A DNA stretch of 64,000 bases, from the NCBI GenBank assembly GCA_009829735.1, contig CM020620.1, positions 23,658,020 to 23,722,019 on the forward strand, read 5' to 3'. Positions 23,389-34,535 of the stretch are shown here, piece after piece. A program made the translations under genes and the position numbers. Within the stretch, counting starts at the first letter, position 1, and each line of letters begins with the position of its first letter. The stretch is from Pyropia yezoensis (Eukaryota; Rhodophyta; Bangiophyceae; Bangiales; Bangiaceae). Under the pieces are notes generated by a model that worked only from the letters and a program-made list of their open reading frames with translations, did no database searches and was not told the origin of the DNA.

Positions 23389-24653
23389 CCGCTCTACGTC
23401 CGCGGTGGTCGCGATGGTGGCTGCAATGCCCTCGGTTCCACAGGGGTCCCCACGTTGATCTCCTGCTCGCCGACGCCGAGGGGGTCCCCTCTGCCGCCGC
23501 TATGCGCGCGCAGGGGGCTGCACGATGGTGCTTTTAAGGGGCTGCACAGGGCACCGCGCCCCCTCCCACCCATGTGGCACTGACACTGCCATTGGCTGTA
23601 CAAGGCAGCCCTTGCTCTGTTCCGACCGGAATCTGAGCACAGCCAGATGCGCATCAGTGCCGAGAAACTGGAAAGGCGTGACGGGGTCATGCCTGGCGGA
23701 CAACGGAGCGTCTCTGTGGGAAGCCTCGCGGGTAACATATAGGTACCATGCAGATGATGTTTCAGCGGGAAACCACGCTGACGGATGGGCTGCCGTACTA
23801 CAGTACTGCCTGCTTTCACTGCGGCCCCTCCCTGTGCGTCCGTCATCGACTGGCCAGCAGAGTGTGTCACGTCATAGCCCGGACCCTATGCGGTGGAACT
23901 TTCGGTGCCACAAAGTCCACCTCTCTCCGGAGGAGGGGTATCGGTGAGCGCGGGGAGGGTGTTCGATGAGGTGTACTGTACGTACTTCAGCGACTAAGAG
24001 ATAGGTGACATGGGCGCCTTCCAGACCTCACTGGTAACCATTCTGTTCTCTTGTCCAATCATTGGGTGGGGGGTGGAGGGTTGACTATTTCCCCAAAGGC
24101 AGCGGCCTCTTGAGACCTGCTATGTAGCTCCTGTACCTGCCCAGTTCGGTTTTGCTGCTGGCCTCCGGCGTAGCCACCCCCAAGAAGGTCTGGGTAAATG
24201 GTCGGCGGGGCTACCACCATTGCAACCATCTCGACATCTCCAGTTTTGTTTTTCAGAGCCTGCGCGGTATTTTTGCGGTGGCATCCATTTTTGTTTCGAG
24301 CGTATTTTTCGTTTTTTTGTTTACTGTGGCTCACATTTCATGTACTTGACACTGGACAGCTCATGTACTTCTGTCGTGGCGAGTCTGGCCGACTGGCTGG
24401 CCGCAACCGCGCGCCGCGCGTACCCCCTCGGAGGAGTTCATCGCATCCCCCATCAACCCCACTGCCCGCGCTCCGCCCCCACGCCGCCCGTCCCCCCTGC
24501 CACGAACGCCCATCTTTCCCGCCTCTGACACGCAGCCTCTTCACCTGCTCGTAAACCACCTCTCCCACCCCGCACTCTCCCCCTTGATCTCACTCACACC
24601 TGACCTCTGCGCCCATTCGTACCTATAACGCTCTGCGCTGCCTCCCTCCCCCA

Positions 24654-25930
24654 ATGTCGACATTTGGGGGATTTGGAAGCACCCCTGCCGCGGCGGCGGC
24701 CACCCCCGCGGCGACCACCCCGGCCTTTGGGAGCGTTGGTGGCTTCGGCGGCGGCACCACCGGCGGGGGCTTGGGCGGCTTTGGGCCCACCCCCGGCGGG
24801 GGCTTTGGCGCCCCCGCCGCCGCCCCCTCCGCCGCCGCCCCCTCCGCCGCTCCGTTGTCGCTGTTTGGGGCGCCCGCGCCTGCTGGTGGCGCCGCGGCGG
24901 GGTCCCTGTGGGGTGCGCCGGCCGCGTCGACGGCCGCCCCCGCCAGCGCTGCCGTCCCGACGGGGGGTCTGTTTGGAGGGGGGAGCTGGGCCACGCCTGC
25001 CGCGTCTTCGGCGGCCGCCCCGGCGGGCGGCGGGCTGGGTGGCTGGGGCGCCCCCGCGGTGGGCGCCCCGGCGGGTGGCGGGCTGGGTGCGTTTGGGGCG
25101 GCCGCCACGGCGGCAGCGCCCCCCCCCCCCCAAGCGCCGACGCTGCCGGCCGCCCTCGTCGGCCTCGTCAAGGCGGTTGACCCTGCGTCTGCAACGTGCA
25201 CCCTCCGGACGGCGCTGTACAATGTGGTGCCGGACGGCACGCCCGGCCGGCACGTGCGGCCGCCTGACTTTGAGCCGCGCCTGTGGGCTGACGCGGTGGC
25301 GCGCAACCCCGACCCGGCGTCGCTGGTGCCCGTGCAGGCGGTCCTCTTTGACGACCTGTCGGCGCGGACGGGCCTGCAGGCGGACCGCTTGGGCGGCCAC
25401 GCCGCCGTCCTGGGCGAGCTGGACGACCGCCTCGCGGGCATCGCCGCCGAGCTCGACGGGGACATTGCGGCGCGCCTCGCTGCCGCCCGTCGCCGCCACC
25501 GTGCCCTCTCTTCTCGTGCGGTGGCAGTGGCTGGGCGGGTGGCGACCGCCCGGGGGGGGCGCTCCCCGCTGACCGCCGCCGAGGTGGGCCTCGCGCAGAC
25601 GCTGCAGGGGCTCGTGTCCACGCTGCAGGGCGCGACCGGCCGCGAGGCCGTCGCTGACCTTGCCGACGAGGCGCGGGCGGTGGCAGAGCAGCGGTCACGG
25701 GAAGGAGGTGGGGGGATGGGGGGGGGGGGGGCGGGCGTGGTGGTGGGGGCGGCGGCGGACGCGGGGGAGGGGCGGGCGGGCTGGACCCCGCCGGCGTGGC
25801 GCGCGTCAAGGCGGTGCTGGTCGAGCAGCTGAGCGCGATTGAGAAGCTGGTGGAGGAGCAGCGCGTCCTTGGCCGGGATGTCGGGCTCGTCGTCGACGGG
25901 TTGGCTGCCGCCGGGGCGGGGGGGGGTTGA
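24654..25930 (+). CDS. NUP54: Nucleoporin NUP54-like, FG repeats (frame break at a G run)
   Basis: NUP54 is a central-channel nucleoporin in the Nup62-Nup58-Nup54 complex. The first ~155 residues hold scattered FG/GLFG-type dipeptides in Gly/Ala/Pro-rich sequence. The conserved domain follows: an alpha/beta part with LYNVVPDG and RPPDFEPRLWADAVARNPDP, then LVPVQAVLFDDL and coiled-coil helices with LGELDDRL. The ATG at 24654 follows a pyrimidine-rich leader. The frame breaks in the 14-G run at 25718-25731; beyond it the sequence VKAVLVEQLSAIEKLVEEQR matches the NUP54 C-terminal helix in another frame and ends at TGA 25928-25930. One added G restores one frame. An assembly undercall is more likely than a pseudogene, since both sides are otherwise intact. 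Confidence 0.85.
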
Positions 25931-26446
25931 CGCCCCCGCCGCCCTTGGGGGGGGGAGGGGTTGACGCCGCGGGGAGGTTGTACCGGGTTTTCGCGCTCTC
26001 TTTGGTACTTGGGGTTGGCCGAGGAGGGTGAGGGGGGGAGTGGTCGGACGGCGGCGGGGGTATGTAGTCCGTACGTACAGCCGCTGGCGGGCCCGGCGGT
26101 TGCGGGGCATGAAACACACTGCGAAAAGCGGCCACACATTTTGCCAGAAAGATACGAACGTGGGCATCTATTTCCTCGGATCTGCTGTGTTTCGACTGTC
26201 TGGGCGGTCCTGGTGGCCTTGGTGTCGACGCCGCCGGCCGGCAGCAGACCGCCGCACCACCTGCGGCCGCGGCGCCGTCACCCCGCCTTCTGCTCGCCAA
26301 CGCCGTCCTGTGGTGCTGCCCCCGCCGGCAGCGTCGACGTCGCATTCATTCATCTTCCTCTGCCCCTCTGCCACTCTCAGCCCCCGCCCCCTTCCTCCCT
26401 TCAACCTCTCAGATCCGTACCTGCGGCCCCTGCGCTGGCGGCCGTC
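25931..26446. other. Intergenic NUP54 to prefoldin
   Basis: No gene seen. The segment just before the prefoldin start codon (about 26345-26446) is C/T-rich, like other leaders in this window. Confidence 0.5.
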
Positions 26447-27917
26447 ATGTCCGCTCCCGGCGCGGAGCGCAGCCAGATGGAGCAGCTGCGGGAGCTGCAG
26501 AACCGGTCCATGGAGCTGCGGCGGCACCTGACACAGGTGCGTGGTGAGGGACCCTGTGGGGGGGGGGGGAGCTAGCTGGATGGGAGGAGCGCAGAGCGTG
26601 GTGGTAATTGCCCTGGCATATGGAGGGCTCCGCTACGCACTGGCACGTGGGGAGGGGCTTGCACTCGGTGGGAAGCGGGGCGGGGGGGGGGCGAGATGAG
26701 GAACCGGGAACGGGGGGGCCGTTGTGGCCGCGCTCGTGTCGCGCTCGTGTGGCGCGCCGCGTGGCGGTTGACGGGCATGTGGGGAGCCCCCGCCGAGGCC
26801 TTGCGCGCGGCGCTCGGCGGGGAGGGGCCGTGCACCATGACTGGCGCGGCTGTGGGGGGGCGCGCCAGCGGGGCGCCGGGCGTCAGGGCGGGCTGGCTGG
26901 TGGGTCCACGGATGGCGGGGGGGGGGGGGGTGCAGGGCGCGGCACGGGTCTGTCCGTCCTCGTCTCACCGTGGGCCCGCCGGCTTGTGGGGCGTCGCCGC
27001 GCTCGTGCCGGCTGAGGACGTTGGCTCACGGCCGAGGCTGTACCTGACACCCGCGTGGTATGATTGGTTGTGTGGCCTGGATGGACGCTCTCGCCTTTGC
27101 GCGGCCGTTGTCGGCGTGCGCGGTCGGTCTGCTTCCTGTTTTTTCTTCCGTGGATGGATGCCCTTGTACCCCCTCCTGGCTTCCCCCCCCGCCCTCTGCC
27201 TCCCCCTTTCCCCGCGTGTCGTACCCAACTCCAGCTGTCTGGCCAGGTGGACGCCGCGGCGCACGAGCGCCAGGCGCTGGAGCGCACCCTCAAGGAGCTG
27301 TCTGCAATGAAGCCCGAGACGGAGACCTACAAGGTCATTGGCAAGATGTTCCTACTCCAGTCCCAGGCGGAGCTGTCGGCGCAGGTGACGGCCGAGCTCG
27401 CTGAGGCGGTGTCGTCTGTGGAATCCCGGTTGGTACGGATGCGGTGCGGGGGGGTTCGCGGACGCGGCCTTGTTTTGTTGTTTAGTTGTTGCCTTTTGTC
27501 ATTGACACTCGACTCGGCGGGGGAGCACGGGCTGGGGCCATGGAGGAGCGGCTGGTCGGGTTGGCTTGCGGGTGTGCCGTGAGCGTGCGCTGCGTCATGG
27601 GGAGGGCTTGCTGGCACACCCCTCTGCATGCCATCGGTCGTTGCGAATGTTTGATATCCCTGTGCACCACGACTAACGCTTGACCTTTTTCATGGATCGC
27701 TCATGGCCGCTTCCGTCCGTTGGTCTGCCTCTCAACGGGCGCATTCTCGCCGCGGCTGCTTCCGTTTCCCTCCCCCCATCCCTGTTCAACTGGTTGGTCG
27801 TGTGTGGTGTCTGGGTGTGTGGCGTCGCAGAAATTGCGGAGCCAGTTTGTGGAGAAGCTCAAGGAGAATGAGAGTGAGATTGAGGAGCTCGTCTCCACCT
27901 ACGCGGCCCAAAAATAG
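26447..27917 (+). CDS. PFDN1: Prefoldin subunit 1 (beta class), three exons
   Basis: Prefoldin is the hexameric chaperone that hands unfolded actin and tubulin to the cytosolic chaperonin. Exons are 26447-26536, 27235-27432 and 27831-27917, all phase 0, giving 124 aa, the normal length. Two amphipathic helices flank the hairpin: ELQNRSMELRRHL before it and FVEKLKENESEIEEL after it. The central YKVIGKMFLLQSQAEL matches the family signature (xYxxxGRMFxLxs). Donors are GTGCGT and GTACGG, introns 698 and 398 nt, both ending in CAG. The first intron is rich in G runs. Assignment to subunit 1 rather than other beta prefoldins rests on the GKMFLLQS core. Confidence 0.85.
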
Positions 27918-28680
27918 GGACCATCGCGCCGCGCGGTTGCGCCATGGCGCACGTCGCCCTTTGTGGGTTCCCGGGGGGTATGTGTGTCTGGCGCCAGCGG
28001 TGGCGGCGGGTGTCCCTCCCTCTCTTGTGCTTGAATGCGATCGCGCGGGTGCCATCTTCTGCCCTTTTTTCTTTTCTTTCTTCTCTTTTTTGTTCTCTGC
28101 CTTCATTTGCGTGCTCAATGGGGAGTCTTCCCAGGCAGCCACGCAGGGCCACCGGCTGATGCCTACAGCCCACCCCGCAGGGACGGTCAGGGGTGCCCGT
28201 CACACCCGCCCCGGCGCTCGATTAGCCGGAGTCAGCGGCAGGTGCCGCCCCGTCACGGCCGGCGTGCGCGCGTGGTCGCCTCCGCGAGTCCGCCCGCGGT
28301 GGGCGCCATCCCTCCGGCCCCCTTTCGTACAATGCCCAGCCTCCTCTCTACCGACGGACAGGCAGTCACACGTGCCCGCGTCGAGGGTGACAGGCAGGGA
28401 GGAAGCCCGACGAGCCCTCAATTCATGTCGTTGTGAGAGCCGACGTGGTCGTAGGGCTCCCATTGAGCAAGGCCGCCAACCCCCCCCCTCCCCGTAACCA
28501 GTCACGCTCCTTCAAGATCTCCGCCTTGACCGCCAGCTTGCTATTGACCCCCCCCCGCCATCCCAGCAGTCCCCCCGGCCCCAGCAGTCTTCCCCAGCCC
28601 GCCCCCCCCCCCCCCGGCTCATATATGCAACTGCAACCGGCGTGTCCTCGGCGCACGTTCCCCGCCGAGTCTGCGGCCCC
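27918..28680. other. Intergenic between convergent prefoldin and GPN3
   Basis: No gene seen. T-rich tract near 28050-28100 downstream of prefoldin, and C runs near 28540-28615; both gene 3' ends lie here. Confidence 0.5.
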
Positions 28681-29742
28681 TCAACCCCCCTCGTCCGCGT
28701 CTTCCGCTTCCCGCGCTTCCCGCACCTCCAACCCTTCATGGTACTGTAGCGCCATGTCGACGTGCAGCAGCACCGTGGAGAGGCTGTCGGCGGCGGCCTC
28801 GTCGTCCCCCGCGCCATCGTCATCTGATGGGGGCCCCCCGCCCTCGCCGTCGCCCACTCCCGACAACCCACCAACGACGCCGTCTCCGCGGTCGCCCAGC
28901 GCGAGCGGCACAAACGACACCATGTTCCAGTCCTCCAGCAGGCTCCCAATCGCAGCGTTGAGCGTCGCAAACGTGCCCCCGCGCATGCCCGCCAGCCGCC
29001 TTCCGCGGGTGGGGACGTTCCCGGCGGCGGCATCCCCGTCTCGCCCACCGACGGCTGCCGCACCCCTCCCCAACGGCTCACCGCCGCCAAGACCCACCGG
29101 TCGTCCGACAGTGGCGGCGGTGACCATCTCCCCCACCAGCGACGGGATGTCCATCTCAAGGAGCTCGTCCAGCTTGGCCCGTCCCCCCGGCCGACCCGCC
29201 GCCAGCAAGTCCGCCTTGGACAGGACGCTCACGTGAGGAACCGCAAGGCGGACCATGGTGGCCAGAGCGGCGAGCGCGGCGCCAAGAAATTTGGCGCCGT
29301 CCCCTAAAAACTGGGCGTCCATAAGAAACACAGCTGCCAGGCGAATGTCCCATGAGGTCAGCTGGCTTACCAGAGTCGCCATACACTCGTGGACGGTGTA
29401 TAGCTCAATCTGTCCAGGCACGTCGAGCAGCAGCGTGTCGCCGTCAATAAAGGCGTCCAGCTGGTCCTCAAGCCAGCTAGGGTTGGCTACCAGATACTCC
29501 ATGCACCAGACCAGCGCGCCGTTTGGGCCCAGTCCATGCTCAGACGCAGCACCCTCGGCAGTGATAAGCGTGCGGATGTCTACGGTGGGGACGTAGGCCA
29601 GCTCCGTCGCCGCGGGGTCCAGGTTGACCACATGCACATGTCGGTGGGGGTCAGTAGCCTTTATATGCGCGTGCAGAGCAGCGCAGTAGGTCGACTTGCC
29701 CGTGCCCGCAGGCCCCAGCACGAGCTGTGCAAAGCGGGGCAT
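28681..29742 (-). CDS. GPN3: GPN-loop GTPase 3
   Basis: GPN GTPases assist assembly and nuclear import of RNA polymerase II. Motifs in order: P-loop GPAGTGKST at residues 10-18, LDPA just after, the hallmark GPN insertion in GPNGALVWCMEYL near residue 72, switch DVPGQIELY near 105 and the guanine-specificity motif SKADL near 180. The N-terminus MPRFAQLVLGPAG matches GPN3 rather than GPN1 or GPN2. It is 353 aa against about 280 in animals; the extra length is a Gly/Asp-rich insertion in the C-terminal third. The end, MALQYHEGLEVRE then acidic, resembles the GPN3 C-terminus. It starts divergently from the CRAL-TRIO gene across 554 bp. Confidence 0.93.
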   Translation of the reverse strand: MPRFAQLVLGPAGTGKSTYCAALHAHIKATDPHRHVHVVNLDPAATELAYVPTVDIRTLITAEGAASEHGLGPNGALVWCMEYLVANPSWLEDQLDAFIDGDTLLLDVPGQIELYTVHECMATLVSQLTSWDIRLAAVFLMDAQFLGDGAKFLGAALAALATMVRLAVPHVSVLSKADLLAAGRPGGRAKLDELLEMDIPSLVGEMVTAATVGRPVGLGGGEPLGRGAAAVGGRDGDAAAGNVPTRGRRLAGMRGGTFATLNAAIGSLLEDWNMVSFVPLALGDRGDGVVGGLSGVGDGEGGGPPSDDDGAGDDEAAADSLSTVLLHVDMALQYHEGLEVREAREAEDADEGG

Positions 29743-30296
29743 GACGGGAGGCAGGAATCCTGGAGTCTGCTTTGAGGCAGAAGGGAGGCGTCAAGGAGGA
29801 GGGTCGTCGCGAAGAAACGGGGCACAGCAGTAGTACACTCTTGAGTTGACTGGACGGGAGAGAGAATGTACGACGCACACTCCTCTAGACCGAGAGCGAG
29901 GATCAAGACTAGGTTTCAATGTTTTCACCAAATAGTAGGTTCACTCTCAGATGACATGCCCGCCCGCCAATCATAGCTGAACATTGCTGCCATCCGGGCC
30001 CTCCGGGGTCCCGCTTGGGGATGCCCGTGCCATCATATGTCGCCTGATCCTACGAGGCACAAGGTGTGGTCCAAATCGCTGCGCGGGAACACCAACGCTC
30101 TTCCCCGAACGACCATATGTATCCCCGAACGTCGACCATCCCCGAGCCACGTCTGTACGCAGACTGTCTTTTCTGCTGGTCAAAGGGTGACTGACCCCCG
30201 AGCGTGCACCGCCTTCCTCCTCCCGCCGTCTGACATTCCCTCCTCCGGACATCAACGCCCCTATCCGCCCTGGCCTCCCCCCTCTCCCTTGCCATC
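29743..30296. promoter_or_regulatory. Likely bidirectional promoter, GPN3 / CRAL-TRIO
   Basis: 554 bp between two divergent start codons, with no other gene. The middle (29880-29960) is clearly less GC-rich than the flanks. No TATA box or known site stands out. Function inferred from arrangement. Confidence 0.5.
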
Positions 30297-31268
30297 ATGG
30301 AAGAAGTCCCGCTTCCCACGGAGGCAGACCTGCACGCTGAGGCAGTGGCGCTGGCGCCACCCCCCGAGTGGCAGGTCCGCTCCTGGGAGGACCTTGGGGA
30401 GACCCTCGAGGGCCGCCGGTCCGGCCTCAAGGTGCTCCGCTCGGCCGCGCGCGCCGAAGCCTACCGCCTCTCCCAGCGTGCGGGGCGGTCCCCCAAGACA
30501 GCGGCCGCCGCCCCATCACCCGCCTCTGCCAATGCCGCCGCGGTGGCGGCGGCACTTGTAACCATGGCCGACCACGATGCGCACTTCCTGCTCTCTTTCC
30601 TCCGACATGCCAAGTTTGACGCTCCCGCCGCGTGTGCGCGGCTGCGCAAGTTTGCGGGCTTTATGGTTAACAACCCGTGGACGCTAGCCCCCGACCGGGC
30701 GGTGCTGGAGGAAACGTTTGGCGGCCGCGCGGGGCCACTGTCACTGGTGCCGACGCCCGCGCTGGGCGGCGAACGGGTGTTGGTGCTGACCATCCAGCGG
30801 GTCCGCGGCCTCACGCCGGCGGACATGGGCAGCGTTTTCAACCGCGCCATCTTTTGGGGCCTTGTATGCCTTCTGCGGGAGCCGGTGGCACAGCTTGGGG
30901 GCGTTTGCTTTGTGGATGACATGGCGATGATGGCACTGTCGCAGCTCCGGCTGGTTGGGTCCGAGCCCAACCGATACATGTGGTTCATGCTACAGCAGAT
31001 CCTTCCCCTACGTTTGCGCGGCATGCACGTGTTCCGGCAGCCCGCCATATTTTCGCTTGTGTGGGCCATTGCCCGCACGTTCATCGCGCGCAAGGTACAA
31101 GACCGTCTGCAGATGTATGGACAGGACACCGCAAAGCTGATTGAAACGGTTGGCGCGCACGCTGTTCCTGTCTCTGCTGGGGGGACAGCAGTAGTGACAT
31201 CTGACCGCACACTGACGGCGATGGTGAAGGGCATTGCGGCCACGCCGTGGCTGAATGCAGCACGGTGA
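30297..31268 (+). CDS. CRAL-TRIO (Sec14-like) lipid-binding protein
   Basis: CRAL-TRIO proteins carry a single lipid between membranes. The protein is 323 aa and intronless. An N-terminal helical region contains FLLSFLRHAKFDAPAACARL, the CRAL-TRIO-N type repeat. The lipid-binding domain, about residues 145-290, shows GGVCFVDDMAMMAL, ILPLRLRGMHVFRQPAIF and ARKVQDRLQMYG, matching the conserved strand, PxRxxxxHxxN-like helix and hinge. The closest feel is the retinaldehyde-binding / alpha-tocopherol-transfer branch rather than yeast Sec14. The ligand cannot be told. A pyrimidine-rich leader precedes the ATG. Confidence 0.85.
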   Translation: MEEVPLPTEADLHAEAVALAPPPEWQVRSWEDLGETLEGRRSGLKVLRSAARAEAYRLSQRAGRSPKTAAAAPSPASANAAAVAAALVTMADHDAHFLLSFLRHAKFDAPAACARLRKFAGFMVNNPWTLAPDRAVLEETFGGRAGPLSLVPTPALGGERVLVLTIQRVRGLTPADMGSVFNRAIFWGLVCLLREPVAQLGGVCFVDDMAMMALSQLRLVGSEPNRYMWFMLQQILPLRLRGMHVFRQPAIFSLVWAIARTFIARKVQDRLQMYGQDTAKLIETVGAHAVPVSAGGTAVVTSDRTLTAMVKGIAATPWLNAAR

Positions 31269-31910
31269 CGTGAGTGCCATTGTCTGCTGGAGTGGCGGCG
31301 GCGGTGATGCGCTAAGTGCGTATGGCGATGATTTTCTGGGATATGGGGATAGCGGGTGTTGCGGCCAACGCCGGGGGTGACTGCCGCTGTGCCCACTAAA
31401 CCGTCGTCGCGGATTTGGGGAAACAGACAGGTAGAGGGCCGCTGCGGGCTTGCCCTCTCATACGAGAAGAAGCGTTGTGGCGTGCACTTCACGCCCATCC
31501 CAGTTGCTCACGTCGCTATCGACCGCGCCGATACCTGTGGGCAAGTATTCCCTCAAGGACAGCCATAGAATCCGCTGTCCGCGACGAAGGGCACAGTTCT
31601 GGCGCGCGTGGCCCGCGCGGCGTGGGTGACGGGGCCTCTTCGCCACGTGGCAGTCGACTACGGGTAAATCGGAGGATCGCTTTTCAAATGATTTTTCGCT
31701 GAGTTTGACCGTGCTATTTTCACGCACGTGTCTACTGTGGGGAGACTGATTCCGTCTTCGACCTTTGGCCATCAACACGGCCGCCGCGCTCGGGCGCAGC
31801 GTCGTCGCCAAGCAGCGACTGAGGCGTCGCTGTCGACGCTGCGGACCTCTCTGCCCGGTTTCATTGTCCAGGCTTGTTATCTGGTGCTGCCTGTGGGCGA
31901 CCCCACCGCC
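31269..31910. other. Intergenic CRAL-TRIO to SmE
   Basis: No gene seen; presumed SmE promoter. Confidence 0.5.
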
Positions 31911-32747
31911 ATGGGCTCCCGTGTGCAGAAGATTATGCTGCAGCCGATTGTATGTTGGCGCCCGGTCGTCTTGAGTGTGGTTGCATTGACCCTGTCTGCT
32001 ACAGTGGGCTTCTTGCGCGGCGGCGGCCTTTGTGGCGCGAGCTGGTCCTGGTGTCTTTTGTTCTCGAGGCTTGCTAACCGCATCCATGCCTCCTCTCTTT
32101 TCTGTTCCCGTGCTCTTACTCGCTCCGTTTCTGCTGTTGTGCCCCGTCCCTTCTTGTGGCCAATTTGGCTTGTGTGTCGCGGGCCGCTGGCACCTCTCCG
32201 CTGGACTGGCTCCGCTTCTTCGCATTCTCCCCTCTCCCCGCTCGTCCAGAACCTCATCTTTCGGTTTTTGCAAACACGGCAACGAGTGGAGGTGTGGCTG
32301 TACGCTGCCACGGATATCCGCATGCGCGGCTTCATTGTCGGCTTTGATGAGTACATGAACGTGGTGCTGGACGAGTCGGTGGAGGTATCTGTCAAGCGGA
32401 AAACGTACGTTTGCGTAGACGACCGCCTGTTAGGGGTCGGTACCTGCGAGCCTGGCTGTATCGGTGGGGCGTGCATTGGGGTGGCGGTGGATGGGCAGTG
32501 GGGAGCGGACGTGTAGCGATGTTACTGGGGCCCGTGACGACTAACGGTTGTTTTCTGGTGTGAGGTACTTGCTCTGTTCCTGCTTGGCCTGGTTGGCTGT
32601 TCTCCCCCGCCCTCTCCCCTTCTTTTTCTCCGCAGGGCGACACCACTAGGACGGATTCTGCTGAAGGGTGATACCATTTCCCTCTTGTGTTCCGCCCCAG
32701 CCGACGATTCAGCTGAAGGGACAGCCACAGGGACGGCCGTAGGGTGA
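31911..32747 (+). CDS. SNRPE: Small nuclear ribonucleoprotein SmE, three exons
   Basis: SmE sits next to SmF in the Sm ring. Exons are 31911-31949, 32250-32404 and 32636-32747; introns are 300 and 231 nt with donors GTATGT and GTACGT. The spliced protein is 101 aa. Exon 1 gives MGSRVQKIMLQPI, exon 2 NLIFRFLQTRQRVEVWLY then MRGFIVGFDEYMNVVLDE (Sm1), and exon 3 LGRILLKGDTISLL (Sm2). All are diagnostic for SmE. A short Thr/Gly/Ala tail of about 20 residues extends past the usual C-terminus. Its ring partner SmF is at the left edge of the window. Confidence 0.96.
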
Positions 32748-33047
32748 GGTTGGCCACATCTCCGCTATGGAATTCTGTGTGGATAGCGGCTGGCGTGTGT
32801 ATTGTTTTCTTTCGTGTCTCGTCTTGATGATTTTGCATCCCCTGTTTCTCTGGCATGTCACTGATGTTGTTGTTGCCTTACTCGCTCCCTGGCTGGCTCT
32901 GCGGCCCCGTTGAGCTGGGTGGTGTTGTGGACACGCCCACGATATACGTGAGCCTTGTAGTCCGCCTGCCCCATGAACAAATTACTCTTCCGACGGCCCC
33001 CAACGACCACCCAGTCGCCCACCCCCCCCCCCCCCCGCCCAACGACT

Positions 33048-34535
33048 TCATCCTTCCACGCCATTGACCTTCCCCGTCCCCGCCAATACCGCGTCCACAA
33101 ACCCACCTACGTTGTCCCAGTACACGTGGTGTCCCGCATCTGGCACTACCACCACCCTCCCCTGCCGGGTGGCCCTGACCACCGCCTGCCCTCCAGAGCA
33201 GTCCATCCAGTCCCGTGCGCCGTAGACAAACGTCACACCGCGGCGCTCCCACATCGAGATGGCGTCTACAGGGTCCACCGGCGGCGGCGGCTCAAACCCG
33301 ACGGACGGGGGCCCCGGAACAGCCCCTAAGGCCACACAGCGGCGGATGAGGAGGCGCCCGAGGGGCACCTGCGCCCATGCGCCGACGCCCAGAACGCTGG
33401 TCAGGGCCGCCTCGCCGCTGCCCTCCCGCACGCTCATGTGGTAAATGTAATTGACGAGGGCAGCGACGCCCGCCCGCCCATCGCTGCCATCGCCGCCACC
33501 ACCACCGCCGACGCCACCTTTAGCCGCGGCCGCACAAATAGCGGGCGCGGGCGACGACTGCCCCCCCCCCCGGACGCGCCCCCCCACCATGCGCGCCACA
33601 AGCCGGTGCCCCACCCCGACGGGCAGGAGCCGGAGGACCCCCTGCGGGGTCCACCCCCCCGCCCACAGCCAAAAGACAACCGCAAACAGGAGGCGCTTGG
33701 CCAGCGGTGCGTCTGCCGGCGGGTGGATGCGCGGCGGTGCGGGGGGCAAGCCCACCGGCGAGACGAGCGTGAGGGACCAGACGCGGCCCGACTGGGACGT
33801 GTGCGCCCGCCCGCCGGGCCACGCGCGGAGGGCGTACATGCCCGCGAGATAGCCGCCCAGGCTGTGGCCCACAACGTGGAAGCGGCCGCCCCAACGGGAC
33901 CAGCCGCCCTCGGCCGCCTCCAGCGCGGGCAGCATCCCGTCAAGGGCGGTGAGGAACCACGACACGCCCGGGCCGCCGAGGTCGGGCCCGCCGTCATTGT
34001 CGGCGGCGGCGAGGACCGCCGACGGGTGGGGTGGCCGACTGCTTGCCCCACACCCCAGCCAGTCCACCGCGTGGACGCGAAAATGGGCGGCGAGGCGGGG
34101 GAGCGCGGGCGCAAACACCGCCGCCCCCGCCCCCCAGCCGTGGAGCAGCAGCAGCGGGGGGGCGGTGAGGGGGCCCACGGAGATGACGTGCAGCGCCGCG
34201 CCCCCGCACCCCCCCCCCCCGCCACCGCCGCCGCCGTCGCCGCCGCCGCTGCCGCCGTCAATGGGAATGGCCCGCCGTGTATGGGGGGTGCCCGCGGGGT
34301 AGTGGGCGAGCAGCGCCGCCTCTGCAGCAAGGGTGGACGCCAGCAGGGGGTCTGCCGCCGGCGCTGCGCTGGGCCTCGCGGGGGGGGGGCGCCGGGAGGG
34401 GGGGGGGGCACCCGCCCCTGACAGGGCGGCCGCGTCCATTGACGGGGTGCCCGCGGAGACCGCCCCGGCGGGGGGGGCCATGAGGTAGGACAGCGGCGAC
34501 GGGGGCAGCCACAGCCACCGCCACAGGCTGTTCAT
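33048..34535 (-). CDS. Alpha/beta hydrolase of the ABHD4/ABHD5 (CGI-58) group
   Basis: Relatives act in lipid-droplet and N-acyl-phospholipid metabolism. The oxyanion region reads LLLLHGWGAG, followed by HAVDWLGCGASSRP. The nucleophile elbow is GHSLGGYLAGMYALR with Ser present, so it may be catalytic like ABHD4 and plant CGI-58, unlike animal ABHD5. Later come LVSPVGLP, FVYGARDWMD and the C-terminal His in DAGHHVYWDN. I start at ATG 34535 (MNSLWRWLWLPP); the open frame extends 36 codons further upstream without family support. Gly-rich inserts near residues 100 and 330 make it 495 aa, longer than the usual 350-420. It converges with SmE, 300 bp apart, a gap that holds a run of 16 C near 33023. 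Confidence 0.85.
   Translation of the reverse strand: MNSLWRWLWLPPSPLSYLMAPPAGAVSAGTPSMDAAALSGAGAPPPSRRPPPARPSAAPAADPLLASTLAAEAALLAHYPAGTPHTRRAIPIDGGSGGGDGGGGGGGGGCGGAALHVISVGPLTAPPLLLLHGWGAGAAVFAPALPRLAAHFRVHAVDWLGCGASSRPPHPSAVLAAADNDGGPDLGGPGVSWFLTALDGMLPALEAAEGGWSRWGGRFHVVGHSLGGYLAGMYALRAWPGGRAHTSQSGRVWSLTLVSPVGLPPAPPRIHPPADAPLAKRLLFAVVFWLWAGGWTPQGVLRLLPVGVGHRLVARMVGGRVRGGGQSSPAPAICAAAAKGGVGGGGGGDGSDGRAGVAALVNYIYHMSVREGSGEAALTSVLGVGAWAQVPLGRLLIRRCVALGAVPGPPSVGFEPPPPVDPVDAISMWERRGVTFVYGARDWMDCSGGQAVVRATRQGRVVVVPDAGHHVYWDNVGGFVDAVLAGTGKVNGVEG

Larger units (their letters stand above)
21858..24653. other. Intergenic / unassigned region
   Basis: About 2.8 kb with no recognised gene. It contains a short repeat cluster (22593-22743), an unidentified minus-strand open frame (see 22666-23388) and a T-rich stretch near 24240-24340 that probably belongs to the NUP54 promoter. 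Around 22280-22366 a short plus-strand open stretch ends in a GTGAGT donor-like site, but I could not connect it to other exons. Confidence 0.4.

Noticed and set aside
24623-26167. 514-codon minus-strand open frame
   Set aside because: Antisense of NUP54; no domain.
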